Source: UBA10427 sp003500135 | GTDB taxonomy: Bacteria > Bacteroidota > Bacteroidia > Cytophagales > Cyclobacteriaceae | Reading direction: 5' to 3' | Assembly (NCBI GenBank): GCA_963966275.1 | Contig: CAWZYQ010000002.1 | Span: forward strand, 1 to 64,000 | DNA: 64,000 bases | Part shown: one piece after another, positions 37,330 to 47,579 of the stretch | How positions within the stretch are numbered: the stretch's first letter is position 1 | Layout of the letters: each line of letters opens with the position of its first letter | Made by a program: the position numbers and the translations under genes | The notes under the pieces: model-generated | What the model saw: only the letters and a program-made list of their open reading frames with translations | Databases searched by the model: none | What the model was told of the DNA's origin: nothing

Positions 37330-37722
37330 TTATTTTTTATGCTTTAATGCCTTGTTTTTTAACATTTCCCGGTCTGCAGTGATAGACGGATCGCTGTATA
37401 TATTCTTTGAAAGATCGGCAACCACTTTTTTGTTATATCCAAGCTTTTCCGCAATCTCTTCGCAATAAGCTATTTCAGATTTAAATACCTGCCTGTCAAT
37501 CTTCATAAGCTGAATTACCATGTATAGGTATTCAAATCTCTCATCCTCCGTAAGCATGTTTAATTCTTTGATAGGTTCAGGCTTTCTGATTATTTCAGCC
37601 ACGTCATCTTCATCAAATCCATGGGCTTTTGCAATCAAATGGATTCTTTTTAATTCAGAACTGGTTAATTCGTTGTCAATAGTAGCGAGATTAACCAGGA
37701 TATTTAATTTGCTCTTAGACAT
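37330..37722 (-). CDS. TerB-like (tellurite resistance TerB fold) protein
   Basis: A 130-residue all-helical protein. KLNILVNLATIDNELTSSELKRIHLIAKAHGFDEDDV and MVIQLMKIDRQVFKSEIAYCEEIAEKLGYNKKVV are the two halves of a TerB-like repeat, each with an acidic loop after A-x-x-D. The family is linked to tellurite/stress modules, but single copies in Bacteroidota have no known role. No ter genes are adjacent. It appears to be a solitary gene. Confidence 0.7.
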   Translation of the reverse strand: MSKSKLNILVNLATIDNELTSSELKRIHLIAKAHGFDEDDVAEIIRKPEPIKELNMLTEDERFEYLYMVIQLMKIDRQVFKSEIAYCEEIAEKLGYNKKVVADLSKNIYSDPSITADREMLKNKALKHKK

Positions 37723-37858
37723 ATTTATAGGATTTTAAAAAAATGCTCGCTCGGTTTATTTATTTGAATGGAAAAATACAAATATTCCAATAAGTTGTTA
37801 ACTTTTTTCGATAAATAAAAAATTATTCGGATATCTGACTGTACAATATAGTTAATTA

Positions 37859-38617
37859 TCATTTTATATTCCACTCAATTTTTTTTAAGTCGTTGTTCGC
37901 AGCGCCCGAATGCGTCAATTCCACAAAATGTACTTCCATTTTTTTACTTATTGTAATAACTGTTGAACAACGCGTTCCATATCCCTCCATATCGATGTGC
38001 ATGGCAGACAGTTTTTTTTCTATTTCCCTGGGTACGCCGGTATCCGGTAATAACTCGTCAGAGGCTTCAGATTTGTCATTGAGCAAATTAAATAGTGTAT
38101 GGTCATCAATACGATCTGTTTTTATAAGCTGCTGCAGTTTTTTTCTGCCATTTTGTACTTTGGGCCATGGGGTGTTAAGCAAATGATTGCTCAACCCATG
38201 AATACCATCTTCTATCGTGGTGATCTGATTGCTGATATTTGAATAATGGTAATAACCCGAATGATCTCGCAGTAATAAATTATATCCATTGAAAGGCCGC
38301 TGGTCATTTTGAAGTTTTTCTAGAAAATGTATGGCGCTGTCATCATTCTCCAGGTAATCTTTTGTGATTTGTCCTCGAGAGGGTGCTATTGGGTCCATAT
38401 GGTCCGGGTCTCTAAAATTGGTGATTGCCGCCATTTTACCCAACTTACTCATTCCAATCCATGTACCACCGGCTTTAAGGTCCCTGCCGGATACTATTTC
38501 CCGGTCGGGCCAATAGTCGAGAGGAGTGGTGGGCCTTTGATAGAACTCATCCCGGTTGGCGGCAAGTATTAATTCATATTGCGGGTGGCAATTTATTCCG
38601 AAGAGAATTAGGCACAT
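37859..38617 (-). CDS. NRDE (TANGO2-like) family protein
   Basis: A 252-residue protein beginning MCLILFGINCHPQYELILAANRDEFY. It has the conserved N-terminal Cys2 and the NRDE motif, followed by GRDLKAGGTWIGMSKLGKMAAITNFRDP. This is the NRDE/TANGO2 family of Ntn-hydrolase-like fold. In bacteria and eukaryotes the biochemical role is not settled; links to haem handling and lipid metabolism have been proposed for eukaryotic members. Cys2 would become the N-terminal nucleophile after Met removal. Single gene, divergent from the next one. Confidence 0.88.
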   Translation of the reverse strand: MCLILFGINCHPQYELILAANRDEFYQRPTTPLDYWPDREIVSGRDLKAGGTWIGMSKLGKMAAITNFRDPDHMDPIAPSRGQITKDYLENDDSAIHFLEKLQNDQRPFNGYNLLLRDHSGYYHYSNISNQITTIEDGIHGLSNHLLNTPWPKVQNGRKKLQQLIKTDRIDDHTLFNLLNDKSEASDELLPDTGVPREIEKKLSAMHIDMEGYGTRCSTVITISKKMEVHFVELTHSGAANNDLKKIEWNIK

Positions 38618-38679
38618 ATCACAGCTTATAAATAAAATCTTATGTAAATTCGTTGTAATAATACAGCAATGAATTAAAA

Positions 38680-38943
38680 ATGTTCGGGTTTTTTAAACGA
38701 AATAAGTCTAAATCGCGCGGAGGCGGCCTACAGCTAAAGGATCTTCATCATCAGGTTATTCAGGAGGGTGATCTGGTACAGGCCTATCGTTACAATCTTG
38801 GCAGATGCATTGTGATCAGGGAGAATGAAGGGATCGCTTATAAATCGCTGGAAATTGACAAAGTGGTAAGTTGGCCCTATATGATAGACGCTTCCACAGA
38901 GTTGCAGAAAGTAGAACGGCTTGAAAATGGTTCGGATAAATAA
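38680..38943 (+). CDS. Small hypothetical protein (87 aa)
   Basis: I do not recognise a named family. After a basic start (FGFFKRNKSKSRGGG) the sequence contains EGDLVQAYRYNLGRCIVIRENEGIAYKSLEIDKVVSW, which looks like a small beta-rich, SH3-like fold, and a helical end (STELQKVERLENG). There is no signal or membrane segment. It starts at an ATG 62 bases from the divergent NRDE gene and could be regulated from the shared interval. Confidence 0.6.
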   Translation: MFGFFKRNKSKSRGGGLQLKDLHHQVIQEGDLVQAYRYNLGRCIVIRENEGIAYKSLEIDKVVSWPYMIDASTELQKVERLENGSDK

Positions 38944-39128
38944 TTGAGCGCTATTTTTTGGAATTTCCAAATAAGGGATGTGTTCTTAAACAATTCTTCA
39001 GATAAAATAAGCTTTCTGCAATTTTCTGCTAATTTTGCAGCCTTTAAAAGTATGCCAATAAATTTTTGGATAAGGCGCCCGTTAATAAGTAATAATTGCG
39101 CCAAATTAATCCGGATATCGAAAAAATT

Positions 39129-41018
39129 ATGCAAAACAAGTATTTCATTATCGACTTCGACAGCACCTTTACCCAGGTAGAAACACTCGATTTACTTTGT
39201 GGGATCTATTTAGACGGGAAACCCGAAAAAGAGGATGTGCTAAAACGCATCAAGCATATCACAGATCTGGGAATGGAAGGGAAAATGTCGTTTAGGGAAA
39301 CCCTGGAAGAGCGGATTGCTTTGTTAAAAGCCAATCAGAAGCACATTGATAAACTGGTAGAGCAACTAAAACAAAAGGTGTCCAAATCTTTTGTGCGAAA
39401 TAAGGAGTTCTTTCAAAAGTATCCTGATAATGTATTTATAATTTCCAATGGCTTTAAAAATATCATTGAGCCTATAGTTACCGAATATGGCATAAAAAAG
39501 GAAAATATTTTTGCCAATGAGCTTACGTTTGATGCAGAGGGTAATATTTCGGGGTACGATGCGGAAAATCCATTATCTGATGATAATGGCAAAGTGAATA
39601 TTTTACATTCACTTAACCTGAATGGCGATATCTATATGATAGGCGATGGCTATAATGATTATGAAGTGAAAGCCGCCGGTTTAGCCAATAAATTCTATGC
39701 CTTTACCGAAAATGTTGAGCGTTCTTCCGTTACAGAAAAGGCCGATCATATTGCGCCCAGTCTCGATGAGATTTTATACCATAATAATATAAAAGGCTCA
39801 ATTTCTTATCCAAAGAACAGGATAAATGTTCTGTTGCTGGAAAATGTACATAGCAAAGCGGTTGATGCTTTAAAAGAAGAAGGATACAATATAGAGGTTC
39901 ACCCCGCAGCTATGGATGAGGATGAACTTTGCGAGCGCATCAAGAATGTTTCGATTATAGGAATTCGCTCCAAAACACATATAACAGCAAAGGTGTTGGA
40001 AAATGCCAACCGGCTTATTGCAGTAGGAGCCTTCTGCATCGGTACAAACCAAATTGATCTTGAAGCCTGCCTTAAAAAAGGGGTTGCGGTTTTCAATGCA
40101 CCTTTCAGCAACACAAGGTCTGTGGTAGAATTGGCCATTGCCGAAATCATAATGCTCATGCGAAATTTACCTGACAAAATCCGTTCGATGCATGAAGGCA
40201 AATGGGACAAATCTGCCAGGAACAGCTTTGAGATCCGCGGTAAAAAACTCGGTCTTATTGGTTACGGCAATATTGGGTCACAGCTTTCAGTAATTGCGGA
40301 AGCCATGGGAATGGATGTTTATTATTACGATGTGATTGAAAAGCTTGCCCATGGCAATGCAACCAAGTGCAATACATTACATGATTTGTTGAGCAGGGTT
40401 GATGTAGTTTCATTGCACGTAGATGGAAGGCCGGAAAATAAAAATTTACTTGGGCCAAAAGAGTTTGCCCAAATGAAACAAGGAAGTATTTTACTCAATT
40501 TGAGCAGGGGGCATGTGGTTGATATTGCTGCGTTATGCAACGCCATGGAATCCGGTAAAGTTATAGGCGCTGGTATAGATGTATTCCCAAAAGAACCAAA
40601 AAGTAATAATGAGGCATTTGAGTCTGATGTAAGAAATTCACCCAACACCATTCTGACTCCACACATTGGAGGGAGCACCCTTGAAGCACAGGAAAATATT
40701 GGCTCTTTTGTACCGGGTAAAATAGTTGAATACATCAATACCGGTTCTACCACGAATAGCGTTAATTTCCCTGAAATTCAATTGCCACCATTTGATAATG
40801 CTCACAGGCTCATTCATATCCACCATAACCGACCGGGCGTTCTTGCTGCCATAAACCAGATACTGGCTGAACACGATATTAATATCTTGAGTCAGTATCT
40901 GAAAACCAATGAATTGATCGGTTATATGATCCTGGTGGTTGACAAGGAATACGATAATGAGGTGATCAATGAATTAAAAAATATTGAACATACAATTCGT
41001 TTCAGAGTTCTTTATTAA
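39129..41018 (+). CDS. serA: Fused phosphoserine phosphatase - D-3-phosphoglycerate dehydrogenase
   Basis: A 629-residue fusion of the first and last steps of serine synthesis. Residues about 1-220 are a HAD phosphatase like SerB: nucleophile motif DFDST (9-13), IISNGF (motif II) and [13 protein letters not shown] (motif IV). Residues about 235-545 are 3-phosphoglycerate dehydrogenase: [32 protein letters not shown], the NAD-binding [11 protein letters not shown] (about 375-386) and the catalytic His in [18 protein letters not shown]-terminal ACT domain (about 560-629, [21 protein letters not shown]) may bind serine. The start is the ATG at 39129; the frame to the left is open but begins with a TTG and unrelated residues. 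The middle enzyme SerC is not in the window. Confidence 0.94.
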   Translation: MQNKYFIIDFDSTFTQVETLDLLCGIYLDGKPEKEDVLKRIKHITDLGMEGKMSFRETLEERIALLKANQKHIDKLVEQLKQKVSKSFVRNKEFFQKYPDNVFIISNGFKNIIEPIVTEYGIKKENIFANELTFDAEGNISGYDAENPLSDDNGKVNILHSLNLNGDIYMIGDGYNDYEVKAAGLANKFYAFTENVERSSVTEKADHIAPSLDEILYHNNIKGSISYPKNRINVLLLENVHSKAVDALKEEGYNIEVHPAAMDEDELCERIKNVSIIGIRSKTHITAKVLENANRLIAVGAFCIGTNQIDLEACLKKGVAVFNAPFSNTRSVVELAIAEIIMLMRNLPDKIRSMHEGKWDKSARNSFEIRGKKLGLIGYGNIGSQLSVIAEAMGMDVYYYDVIEKLAHGNATKCNTLHDLLSRVDVVSLHVDGRPENKNLLGPKEFAQMKQGSILLNLSRGHVVDIAALCNAMESGKVIGAGIDVFPKEPKSNNEAFESDVRNSPNTILTPHIGGSTLEAQENIGSFVPGKIVEYINTGSTTNSVNFPEIQLPPFDNAHRLIHIHHNRPGVLAAINQILAEHDINILSQYLKTNELIGYMILVVDKEYDNEVINELKNIEHTIRFRVLY

Positions 41019-41026
41019 TTTGGAAT

Positions 41027-42139
41027 ATGAAAAAAGCACTGATAACAGGTATTACAGGGCAAGACGGCGCTTATTTGACTGAGTTTCTGCTGAAAAAGGG
41101 CTATGAAGTACATGGAATTAAGCGACGCAGCTCACTATTCAATACCGATAGGATCGACCATTTATATCAGGATCCGCATGAGAAAGATGTGAAATTGAGG
41201 CTGCACTATGGTGATCTTTCAGACTCCTCTAATATCATCCGAATTGTGCAGGAAGTTCAACCGGATGAGATTTATAATCTGGGTGCGATGTCGCATGTTA
41301 AAGTCAGTTTCGATTCACCCGAGTATACGGCCAATGTGGACGGACTGGGAACACTACGAATACTTGAAGCTGTTCGCTTGTTAGGAATGATTGAAAAGAC
41401 TAAAATCTATCAGGCTTCCACTTCTGAGCTATACGGACTTGTACAGGAGGTTCCACAAAGTGAAAAAACGCCCTTTTATCCGCGTTCGCCTTATGCAGTG
41501 GCCAAATTATATGGTTATTGGATCACAGTAAACTACCGGGAGGCATATAATATGTATGCCTGCAATGGCATATTGTTTAATCATGAATCACCTTTGAGGG
41601 GTGAAACATTCGTTACACGAAAAATCACACGTGCAGTAGCCCGGATTGCCCTGGGTTTGCAGGACACGGTTTTTTTGGGCAACCTCGATGCAAAACGGGA
41701 CTGGGGTCATGCGAAAGATTATGTAGAGGCCATGTGGCTGATGCTTCAGCAGGAAAAAGCGGAGGATTTCGTCATAGCTACAGGTATTACCACATCGGTT
41801 CGCGACTTTGTTAAAATGAGTTTTAAAGAGTTAGGTATTGAGCTGGATTTCGAGGGAAGTGGTGATAGTGAAATAGGTAAAGTAGCCAAATGTAAAAACA
41901 AAAACTATCAGCTTGAAGAAGGCCAGGTAGTGGTTAAGGTTGATCCACGATACTACAGACCAACGGAAGTAGAGTTGTTAATTGGCGACGCTACAAAAGC
42001 CCGGGAAAAACTGGGTTGGGAGTTGAAATATGACCTTCCGGCGCTTGTAAAAGATATGATCACTGCTGATGTGAATTTGTTCAAAAGAGATAAGTATTTA
42101 TTGAAAGGCGGCCATAAAGTACTGAATTACCATGAATAA
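41027..42139 (+). CDS. gmd: GDP-mannose 4,6-dehydratase
   Basis: A 370-residue short-chain dehydrogenase-type enzyme that makes GDP-4-keto-6-deoxymannose. The NADP-binding loop is [29 protein letters not shown] follows. The catalytic triad comes from ASTSELYG (Ser/Thr, Glu) and [11 protein letters not shown] (Tyr-x3-Lys). Also standard are [21 protein letters not shown] and [18 protein letters not shown]. First of two genes making GDP-L-fucose; overlaps fcl by 8 bases and follows the serA fusion by 8 bases. Confidence 0.97.
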   Translation: MKKALITGITGQDGAYLTEFLLKKGYEVHGIKRRSSLFNTDRIDHLYQDPHEKDVKLRLHYGDLSDSSNIIRIVQEVQPDEIYNLGAMSHVKVSFDSPEYTANVDGLGTLRILEAVRLLGMIEKTKIYQASTSELYGLVQEVPQSEKTPFYPRSPYAVAKLYGYWITVNYREAYNMYACNGILFNHESPLRGETFVTRKITRAVARIALGLQDTVFLGNLDAKRDWGHAKDYVEAMWLMLQQEKAEDFVIATGITTSVRDFVKMSFKELGIELDFEGSGDSEIGKVAKCKNKNYQLEEGQVVVKVDPRYYRPTEVELLIGDATKAREKLGWELKYDLPALVKDMITADVNLFKRDKYLLKGGHKVLNYHE

Positions 42140-43082
42140 ATCAGGCAAAGTTTACGTGGCCGGTCATAGGGGGATGGTAGGTTCGGCTCTTGTGAGAAAA
42201 TTAAAAAGCCTTGGATTTGAAAATATCGTTTCCCGTACATCAAAGGAACTGGATTTAACCGACCAGAGCCAGGTGGCCCGGTTTTTTGAAAGTGAAAAAC
42301 CTGACTATGTTTTCCTCGCTGCCGCCAAAGTGGGAGGGATTTATGCCAACAATACTTATCGCGCTGACTTTATTTACGAGAACCTGATGATCCAAAATAA
42401 CGTGATTCATCAGAGTTATGTCAATGGCGTTGAAAAGCTCATGTTTTTAGGCAGCTCCTGCATTTATCCGAAAATGGCCCCTCAACCTTTGAAAGAAGAT
42501 TATTTATTGACAGGTAAACTGGAATATACTAACGAACCCTATGCCATAGCAAAAATTGCCGGTATTAAAATGTGTGAGTCTTACCGGCTACAATACGGTT
42601 GTGACTACATTTCTGTGATGCCAACTAATCTTTATGGGCCTAATGATAATTATGACCTCGATAATTCACATGTGCTTCCCGCTTTAATAAGAAAGTTTCA
42701 CGAAGCCAAAATAAATGATCAGAAAGAAGTGACCATTTGGGGTACCGGGTCACCTAAACGTGAATTTTTGCATGTGGATGATCTTGCGGATGCCTGTGTT
42801 TATCTAATGGGCCATTACGATGAGCCTGAATTGATCAATATCGGTACAGGTGAAGACCTTTCCATCAAAGATCTGGCCCTCATGATTAAGGATGTGGTTG
42901 GATATAATGGGGATTTGAAATTTGACACTTCTAAACCAGATGGAACGCCGAGGAAATTAATGGATGTAACCAAATTGCATCGTTGTGGCTGGAAACACTC
43001 AATAGGCCTCAAAAGTGGCATTGAAAGTGTTTATCATGGCTTTGCTGAACGCTACGGTGAAATGAAAGGGGTAGAGGTTTAG
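42132..43082 (+). CDS. fcl: GDP-L-fucose synthase
   Basis: A 316-residue epimerase-reductase that turns the Gmd product into GDP-L-fucose for surface glycans. The N-terminal [16 protein letters not shown] binds NADPH. The catalytic residues come from [14 protein letters not shown] (Ser, Cys) and YAIAKIAG (Tyr-x3-Lys). [15 protein letters not shown] and [19 protein letters not shown] complete the family pattern. Overlap with gmd by 8 bases indicates translational coupling. Confidence 0.97.
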   Translation: MNKSGKVYVAGHRGMVGSALVRKLKSLGFENIVSRTSKELDLTDQSQVARFFESEKPDYVFLAAAKVGGIYANNTYRADFIYENLMIQNNVIHQSYVNGVEKLMFLGSSCIYPKMAPQPLKEDYLLTGKLEYTNEPYAIAKIAGIKMCESYRLQYGCDYISVMPTNLYGPNDNYDLDNSHVLPALIRKFHEAKINDQKEVTIWGTGSPKREFLHVDDLADACVYLMGHYDEPELINIGTGEDLSIKDLALMIKDVVGYNGDLKFDTSKPDGTPRKLMDVTKLHRCGWKHSIGLKSGIESVYHGFAERYGEMKGVEV

Positions 43083-43284
43083 CCCGGAATCGGCCAATAG
43101 GATCTTCTACTATGGCCTTAAAATGCTGCAAAACAGCACATTACACTCACTTAACTGATAGCTATCAGAACTATGGTTTATTTTCATACGTGGCTGTTTT
43201 ATTGCATTTTAAAGCCTCATAACAAAGCTCTATTGACGAAACCGGGTTTAATTGTAAGCCTTTATGTCATGTTATGGTTTTAAG
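43083..43284. other. Intergenic stretch with a 14-bp palindrome
   Basis: About 200 bases behind fcl. It contains the perfect palindrome CTGATAGCTATCAG at 43155-43168, which has no T run after it and so is not an obvious terminator. Nothing else was recognised. Confidence 0.5.
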
Positions 43285-43357
43285 AGCCTCCCACGGGACT
43301 TGAACCCGCGACCTGCTCATTACGAGTGAGCCGCTCTACCAACTGAGCTAAGGAGGC
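43285..43357 (-). tRNA. tRNA-Thr (anticodon CGT)
   Basis: A 73-base cloverleaf on the minus strand. The acceptor stem is GCCTCCT / GGGAGGC, the D arm AGCTCAGTTGGTAGAGC, the anticodon stem GCTCA / TGAGC with loop CTCGTAA (anticodon CGT, reading ACG), and the T arm GCGGGTTCAAGTCCCGT. The 3' CCA is not encoded. It lies downstream of the candidate long RNA on the same strand. Confidence 0.95.
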
Positions 43358-43467
43358 CTATCCTGCATTACATGGTTTATTTCAATTCAAAGAAAATATA
43401 TTTCCGCTGGACGCTCAAAGCTCCTATAAATTTATGGAATAAATTGAAATGGAAATTGCGTGGGGTT

Positions 43468-43691
43468 AAAAAAGTAACCCACCGAGCCGAATGGGGTTTT
43501 TAACAAACCTCCAATAGACAGGTTTTGGGTTTCCAGACTATCGCAACCTTCCACTGTTATCCTGCACGATGTACGAGGTCCCTAAAAGGGATGAGGCCTG
43601 GTTTTGATAGCAGGTACACCCGGTATTTGTTTAACGTTAGGTTTGAAAAACGCAATCCACGACTCGGATGGGTAATTTCTTTTTCCATCTG
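43468..43691 (-). ncRNA. ssrS: Long-hairpin structured RNA, candidate 6S RNA
   Basis: About 220 bases, minus strand. The ends are complementary over some 35 positions with small loops: TTACCCATCCGAGTCG near the 5' end pairs with CGGCTCGGTGGGTTA near the 3' end, and GTTTTTCAAACCT with AGGTTTGTTAAAAAC. Inside is a large open loop of about 16 bases on each side, then an apical stem (GGGT / ACCC, CC / GG, CTATC / GATAG). A closing stem, central bubble and apical stem is the 6S architecture that mimics an open promoter. C-A mismatches on the plus strand become G-U pairs on the minus strand, which fixes the orientation. TACCTTTG (43698-43705, minus) with TTG 21 bases upstream is the promoter, and six T at 43468-43473 end it. 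Identity as 6S is inferred from shape. Confidence 0.55.
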
Positions 43692-43697
43692 CTTTTG

Positions 43698-43729
43698 CAA
43701 AGGTAACAGCTTTATTCATGCAAGTTCAA
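43698..43729 (-). promoter_or_regulatory. Promoter of the candidate 6S RNA
   Basis: On the minus strand TTG, a 21-base spacer and TACCTTTG match the -33/-7 consensus of Bacteroidota. The start would fall near 43691. Confidence 0.6.
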
Positions 43730-43764
43730 GGGATTTATCAAATAAAATTTTTATTATTGGATAA

Positions 43765-44157
43765 ATGAATAACTTGAGGCCGCTTCAAATTGAACCAACA
43801 GTTAAAACACCCAAGATAAATTTCGATCCCGAAAAAGGTGTTTTGCTGATGTCGGGAAGATCGATGCCTGAAAACGTGCTTGATCTTTTTGAACCTATAC
43901 TGGATTGGGTTGAAGAATACTGTAAGTATCCGGCAGATACAACCACCCTTATTGTAAAACTGGAGTATTTCAATACGAGCTCAGCCAAATGTATCTTAGA
44001 ATTGTTACGCTTTCTGGAAAAAGCCCGGATGTCTAATAATAATATTCTGGTTAAATGGTTCTATGAAACGGATGATGAAGATATGCTGGAAACCGGTGAA
44101 GATTTCAGTGAGATTGTCAGGGTGCCTTTCGAACTTGTGCCCATGCCACCCGATTAA
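43765..44157 (+). CDS. siaC: SiaC-family (DUF1987) regulatory phosphoprotein
   Basis: A 130-residue protein covering one DUF1987/SiaC domain. PKINFDPEKGVLLMSGRSMPENVLDLFEPILDWVEEY and LEYFNTSSAKCILELLRFLE are hallmarks, and Thr71 in FNTSS matches the site that the SiaB kinase phosphorylates in Pseudomonas. In that system SiaC then activates a diguanylate cyclase. Here neither the SiaA phosphatase nor the SiaB kinase is adjacent, so partners must be elsewhere or the role differs. Confidence 0.88.
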   Translation: MNNLRPLQIEPTVKTPKINFDPEKGVLLMSGRSMPENVLDLFEPILDWVEEYCKYPADTTTLIVKLEYFNTSSAKCILELLRFLEKARMSNNNILVKWFYETDDEDMLETGEDFSEIVRVPFELVPMPPD

Positions 44158-44170
44158 AAATAAGGCGAAT

Positions 44171-44202
44171 AATAAAAGGCTGTCGATCGACAGCCTTTTA
44201 TT
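44171..44202. terminator. Bidirectional terminator between siaC and groEL
   Basis: A perfect palindrome, AATAAAAGGCTGTCGA and its complement, ends both converging transcripts. Confidence 0.85.
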
Positions 44203-44222
44203 AATTTATATCACAGGCAATT

Positions 44223-45881
<1,659 letters not shown>

Positions 45882-45892
45882 TTAAAGTTTGA

Positions 45893-46171
45893 TTATACAA
45901 TCGCAAAAATGTCAGATTCCCTCATGATGAGATAATCCTTACCTTCTACTGAAAGCTCAGTGCCGGAATATTTACCATACAATACGGTATCACCAACTTT
46001 CACTGTCAATGGCTCATCTTTTTTGCCATTACCTACAGCAACTACTGAACCTCTTTGAGGCTTTTCTTTTGCAGTGTCAGGAATGATGATTCCTGAGGCT
46101 GTTTTTTCTTCTGCGGGAGCAGGTTCAACCAGAACCCTGTCCGCAAGTGGTTTGATACTTACTTTCGACAT
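45893..46171 (-). CDS. groES: Co-chaperonin GroES (Cpn10)
   Basis: A 92-residue co-chaperonin, the lid of the GroEL cage. The start [37 protein letters not shown] includes the mobile loop that binds GroEL, and [25 protein letters not shown] closes the fold. First gene of groES-groEL. No CIRCE element is seen upstream; other repeats are. Confidence 0.97.
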   Translation of the reverse strand: MSKVSIKPLADRVLVEPAPAEEKTASGIIIPDTAKEKPQRGSVVAVGNGKKDEPLTVKVGDTVLYGKYSGTELSVEGKDYLIMRESDIFAIV

Positions 46172-46233
46172 ATGTTTACGAGGTTAATTTGTTTCACAGA
46201 TACCCTACTATCATTTCTTATGCCAAAGATTAT

Positions 46234-46315
46234 TTGTCAGCTTTTCCCATCTATTCTCTGACAATTTTTCATATTCGTCTGTCATTTCTTGTCATGCCTA
46301 TGGCAGTTTTGGCAG
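46234..46315. promoter_or_regulatory. Repeated TGTCA motifs between groES and a divergent gene
   Basis: TTGTCAG (46234-46240) and CTGACAA (46258-46264) form a perfect inverted repeat with 17 bases between. CTGTCA (46279-46284), TTGTCA (46289-46294), TGGCAG (46301-46306) and TTGGCAG (46309-46315) follow in the same interval. This may be a cluster of sites for a regulator of groESL or of the divergent gene. Confidence 0.35.
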
Positions 46316-46381
46316 CATCCTCTTGATTTATTTTTGAATTATGTCTACTTTTTAAGTTGATTTTGTCAAATTTTTTAGTCT

Positions 46382-47104
46382 ATGAAGAAGTTAGAAGAAG
46401 ATTGGCTGACCAAAGGTCTTATTGATTTTGAGTACAAGAAGTACATCCTGTTGGATTATTTACAGCACATTAAGGAACAGTTCAAAGAAAGAAGACTGTA
46501 CCCTTTTCTTTCAGATCTTGTATTCCACTACAATCACCTGCTCACCATTGAAGAGCAAAAGAAGGTGATCAAAGAAGCCTTTCCCAAGCGAATAACGAAG
46601 GCTGATTTTAAAAAACTGGAATTCACATATCAGAAGCTGGTTGAGGAGGAAGAAATAATGGAAGAGCTGAAAGCTATCATTGAATTTGCGCTTTCAAAAA
46701 TTAAAGAACCGCTGAAAGAAGGAAAGGAAATATACGAATATGTTGAAAGTGGAATTGAATTTAGTCCGGTAGGGCTTGAGCCATTAAGGCTGGAAGAAGG
46801 GTATCTGTTTATAAGTGAAGAGAACTTGCCGCAATTTAAAGTGTATCGGTACATGATGACCGTATTTCAAAATGCAATGGAATCATTCCGGGGTATTCAC
46901 ACTCATTTCATCGGTGATTATATCAGAAGTATTCACCGGACTTTTGAAAATGTAAAAGGAGAATTGGTACGCACATTTACCGAACTGCCCAATCCGGCGA
47001 CGTACCTGGTACATTCAAAGGTGATTGTGCCTCATCAGGAAACGTTGCTTCCCATAGCAAAACGCATGCTGGTGCGACACGTATCGGTGAATCCTAAGAA
47101 TTAG
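46382..47104 (+). CDS. Conserved-looking hypothetical protein (240 aa)
   Basis: I do not recognise a family. The first 130 residues are charged and strongly helical (KKLEEDWLTKGLIDFEYKKYILLDYLQHIKEQFKERRLYP, then YQKLVEEEEIMEELKAIIEFALSKIKEPL). The second half is more mixed, with LPNPATYLVHSKVIVPHQETLLPIAKRML near the end. No signal peptide or membrane segment, so cytoplasmic. It is divergent from groES with about 210 bases between and ends at a strong terminator. Its steady place beside groES in relatives would be worth testing. Confidence 0.7.
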   Translation: MKKLEEDWLTKGLIDFEYKKYILLDYLQHIKEQFKERRLYPFLSDLVFHYNHLLTIEEQKKVIKEAFPKRITKADFKKLEFTYQKLVEEEEIMEELKAIIEFALSKIKEPLKEGKEIYEYVESGIEFSPVGLEPLRLEEGYLFISEENLPQFKVYRYMMTVFQNAMESFRGIHTHFIGDYIRSIHRTFENVKGELVRTFTELPNPATYLVHSKVIVPHQETLLPIAKRMLVRHVSVNPKN

Positions 47105-47130
47105 ATCGATGAACAAGGGTTTTTGGAAAT

Positions 47131-47166
47131 AAAAAAACCGGCTGATGTCGTGTCAGCCGGTTTTTC
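47131..47166. terminator. Bidirectional terminator before secG
   Basis: ACCGGCTGA pairs with TCAGCCGGT around a 7-base loop, with A7 before and T5 after. It ends the unknown gene and the secG transcript. Confidence 0.85.
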
Positions 47167-47188
47167 CAATTTATAATTTTTCTTAATT

Positions 47189-47575
47189 CTATTCTGCTAA
47201 TCCATCGAAGGCATCAGTGGTATCGCCTGTGGCGGGTGTTTCACTACCTGTGCTTTCTTCACCAATAGGAAGTTCATTTTCCATTCCAGGTAGTACGGTA
47301 CGCTCCTGGGCGCGTTCCACGTTAGGACTGGTATATCCAGCCTGATTTTCTTCAATAAAGAAATTGGTGCTAACTGTCAGGACAATCATGGCAATGAAAA
47401 AACCCCAGGTCAGCTTCTCCAATAAATCCGTAGTACGCTTAACACCCATGATCTGGCTAGTGCCTGATCCTCCGAACTGGCTGGAAAGTCCTCCGCCTTT
47501 CGGATTTTGCGCCAACACCACCAAAGTCATCAACACGGCAATCAGCACAATCAAAACTATTATAACAGTTAACAT
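47189..47575 (-). CDS. secG: Preprotein translocase subunit SecG
   Basis: A 128-residue SecG with two membrane helices: about 2-22 (LTVIIVLIVLIAVLMTLVVLA) and 54-75 (LTWGFFIAMIVLTVSTNFFI). Between them is the conserved loop QNPKGGGLSSQFGGSGTSQIMGVKRTTDLLEK. A longer acidic periplasmic or cytoplasmic tail (about 78-128) is usual in Bacteroidota. It assists SecYE in protein export. It starts 4 bases after the TPR gene, in one operon. Confidence 0.93.
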   Translation of the reverse strand: MLTVIIVLIVLIAVLMTLVVLAQNPKGGGLSSQFGGSGTSQIMGVKRTTDLLEKLTWGFFIAMIVLTVSTNFFIEENQAGYTSPNVERAQERTVLPGMENELPIGEESTGSETPATGDTTDAFDGLAE

Positions 47576-47579
47576 CTTC

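Noticed and set aside
38944..39128. Extension of the serA fusion to a TTG at 39096
   Set aside because: The added residues are unrelated to HAD phosphatases, whose fold starts directly at the ATG at 39129.
43525..43764. Open frame of 79 codons on the plus strand
   Set aside because: It lies across the structured RNA, has no recognisable protein features, and the opposite strand shows promoter, pairing and terminator.
46172..46381. CIRCE or sigma-54 (-24/-12) element before groES
   Set aside because: No TTAGCACTC-N9-GAGTGCTAA repeat is present, and TGGCAT near 46220 has no GC at the -12 position.
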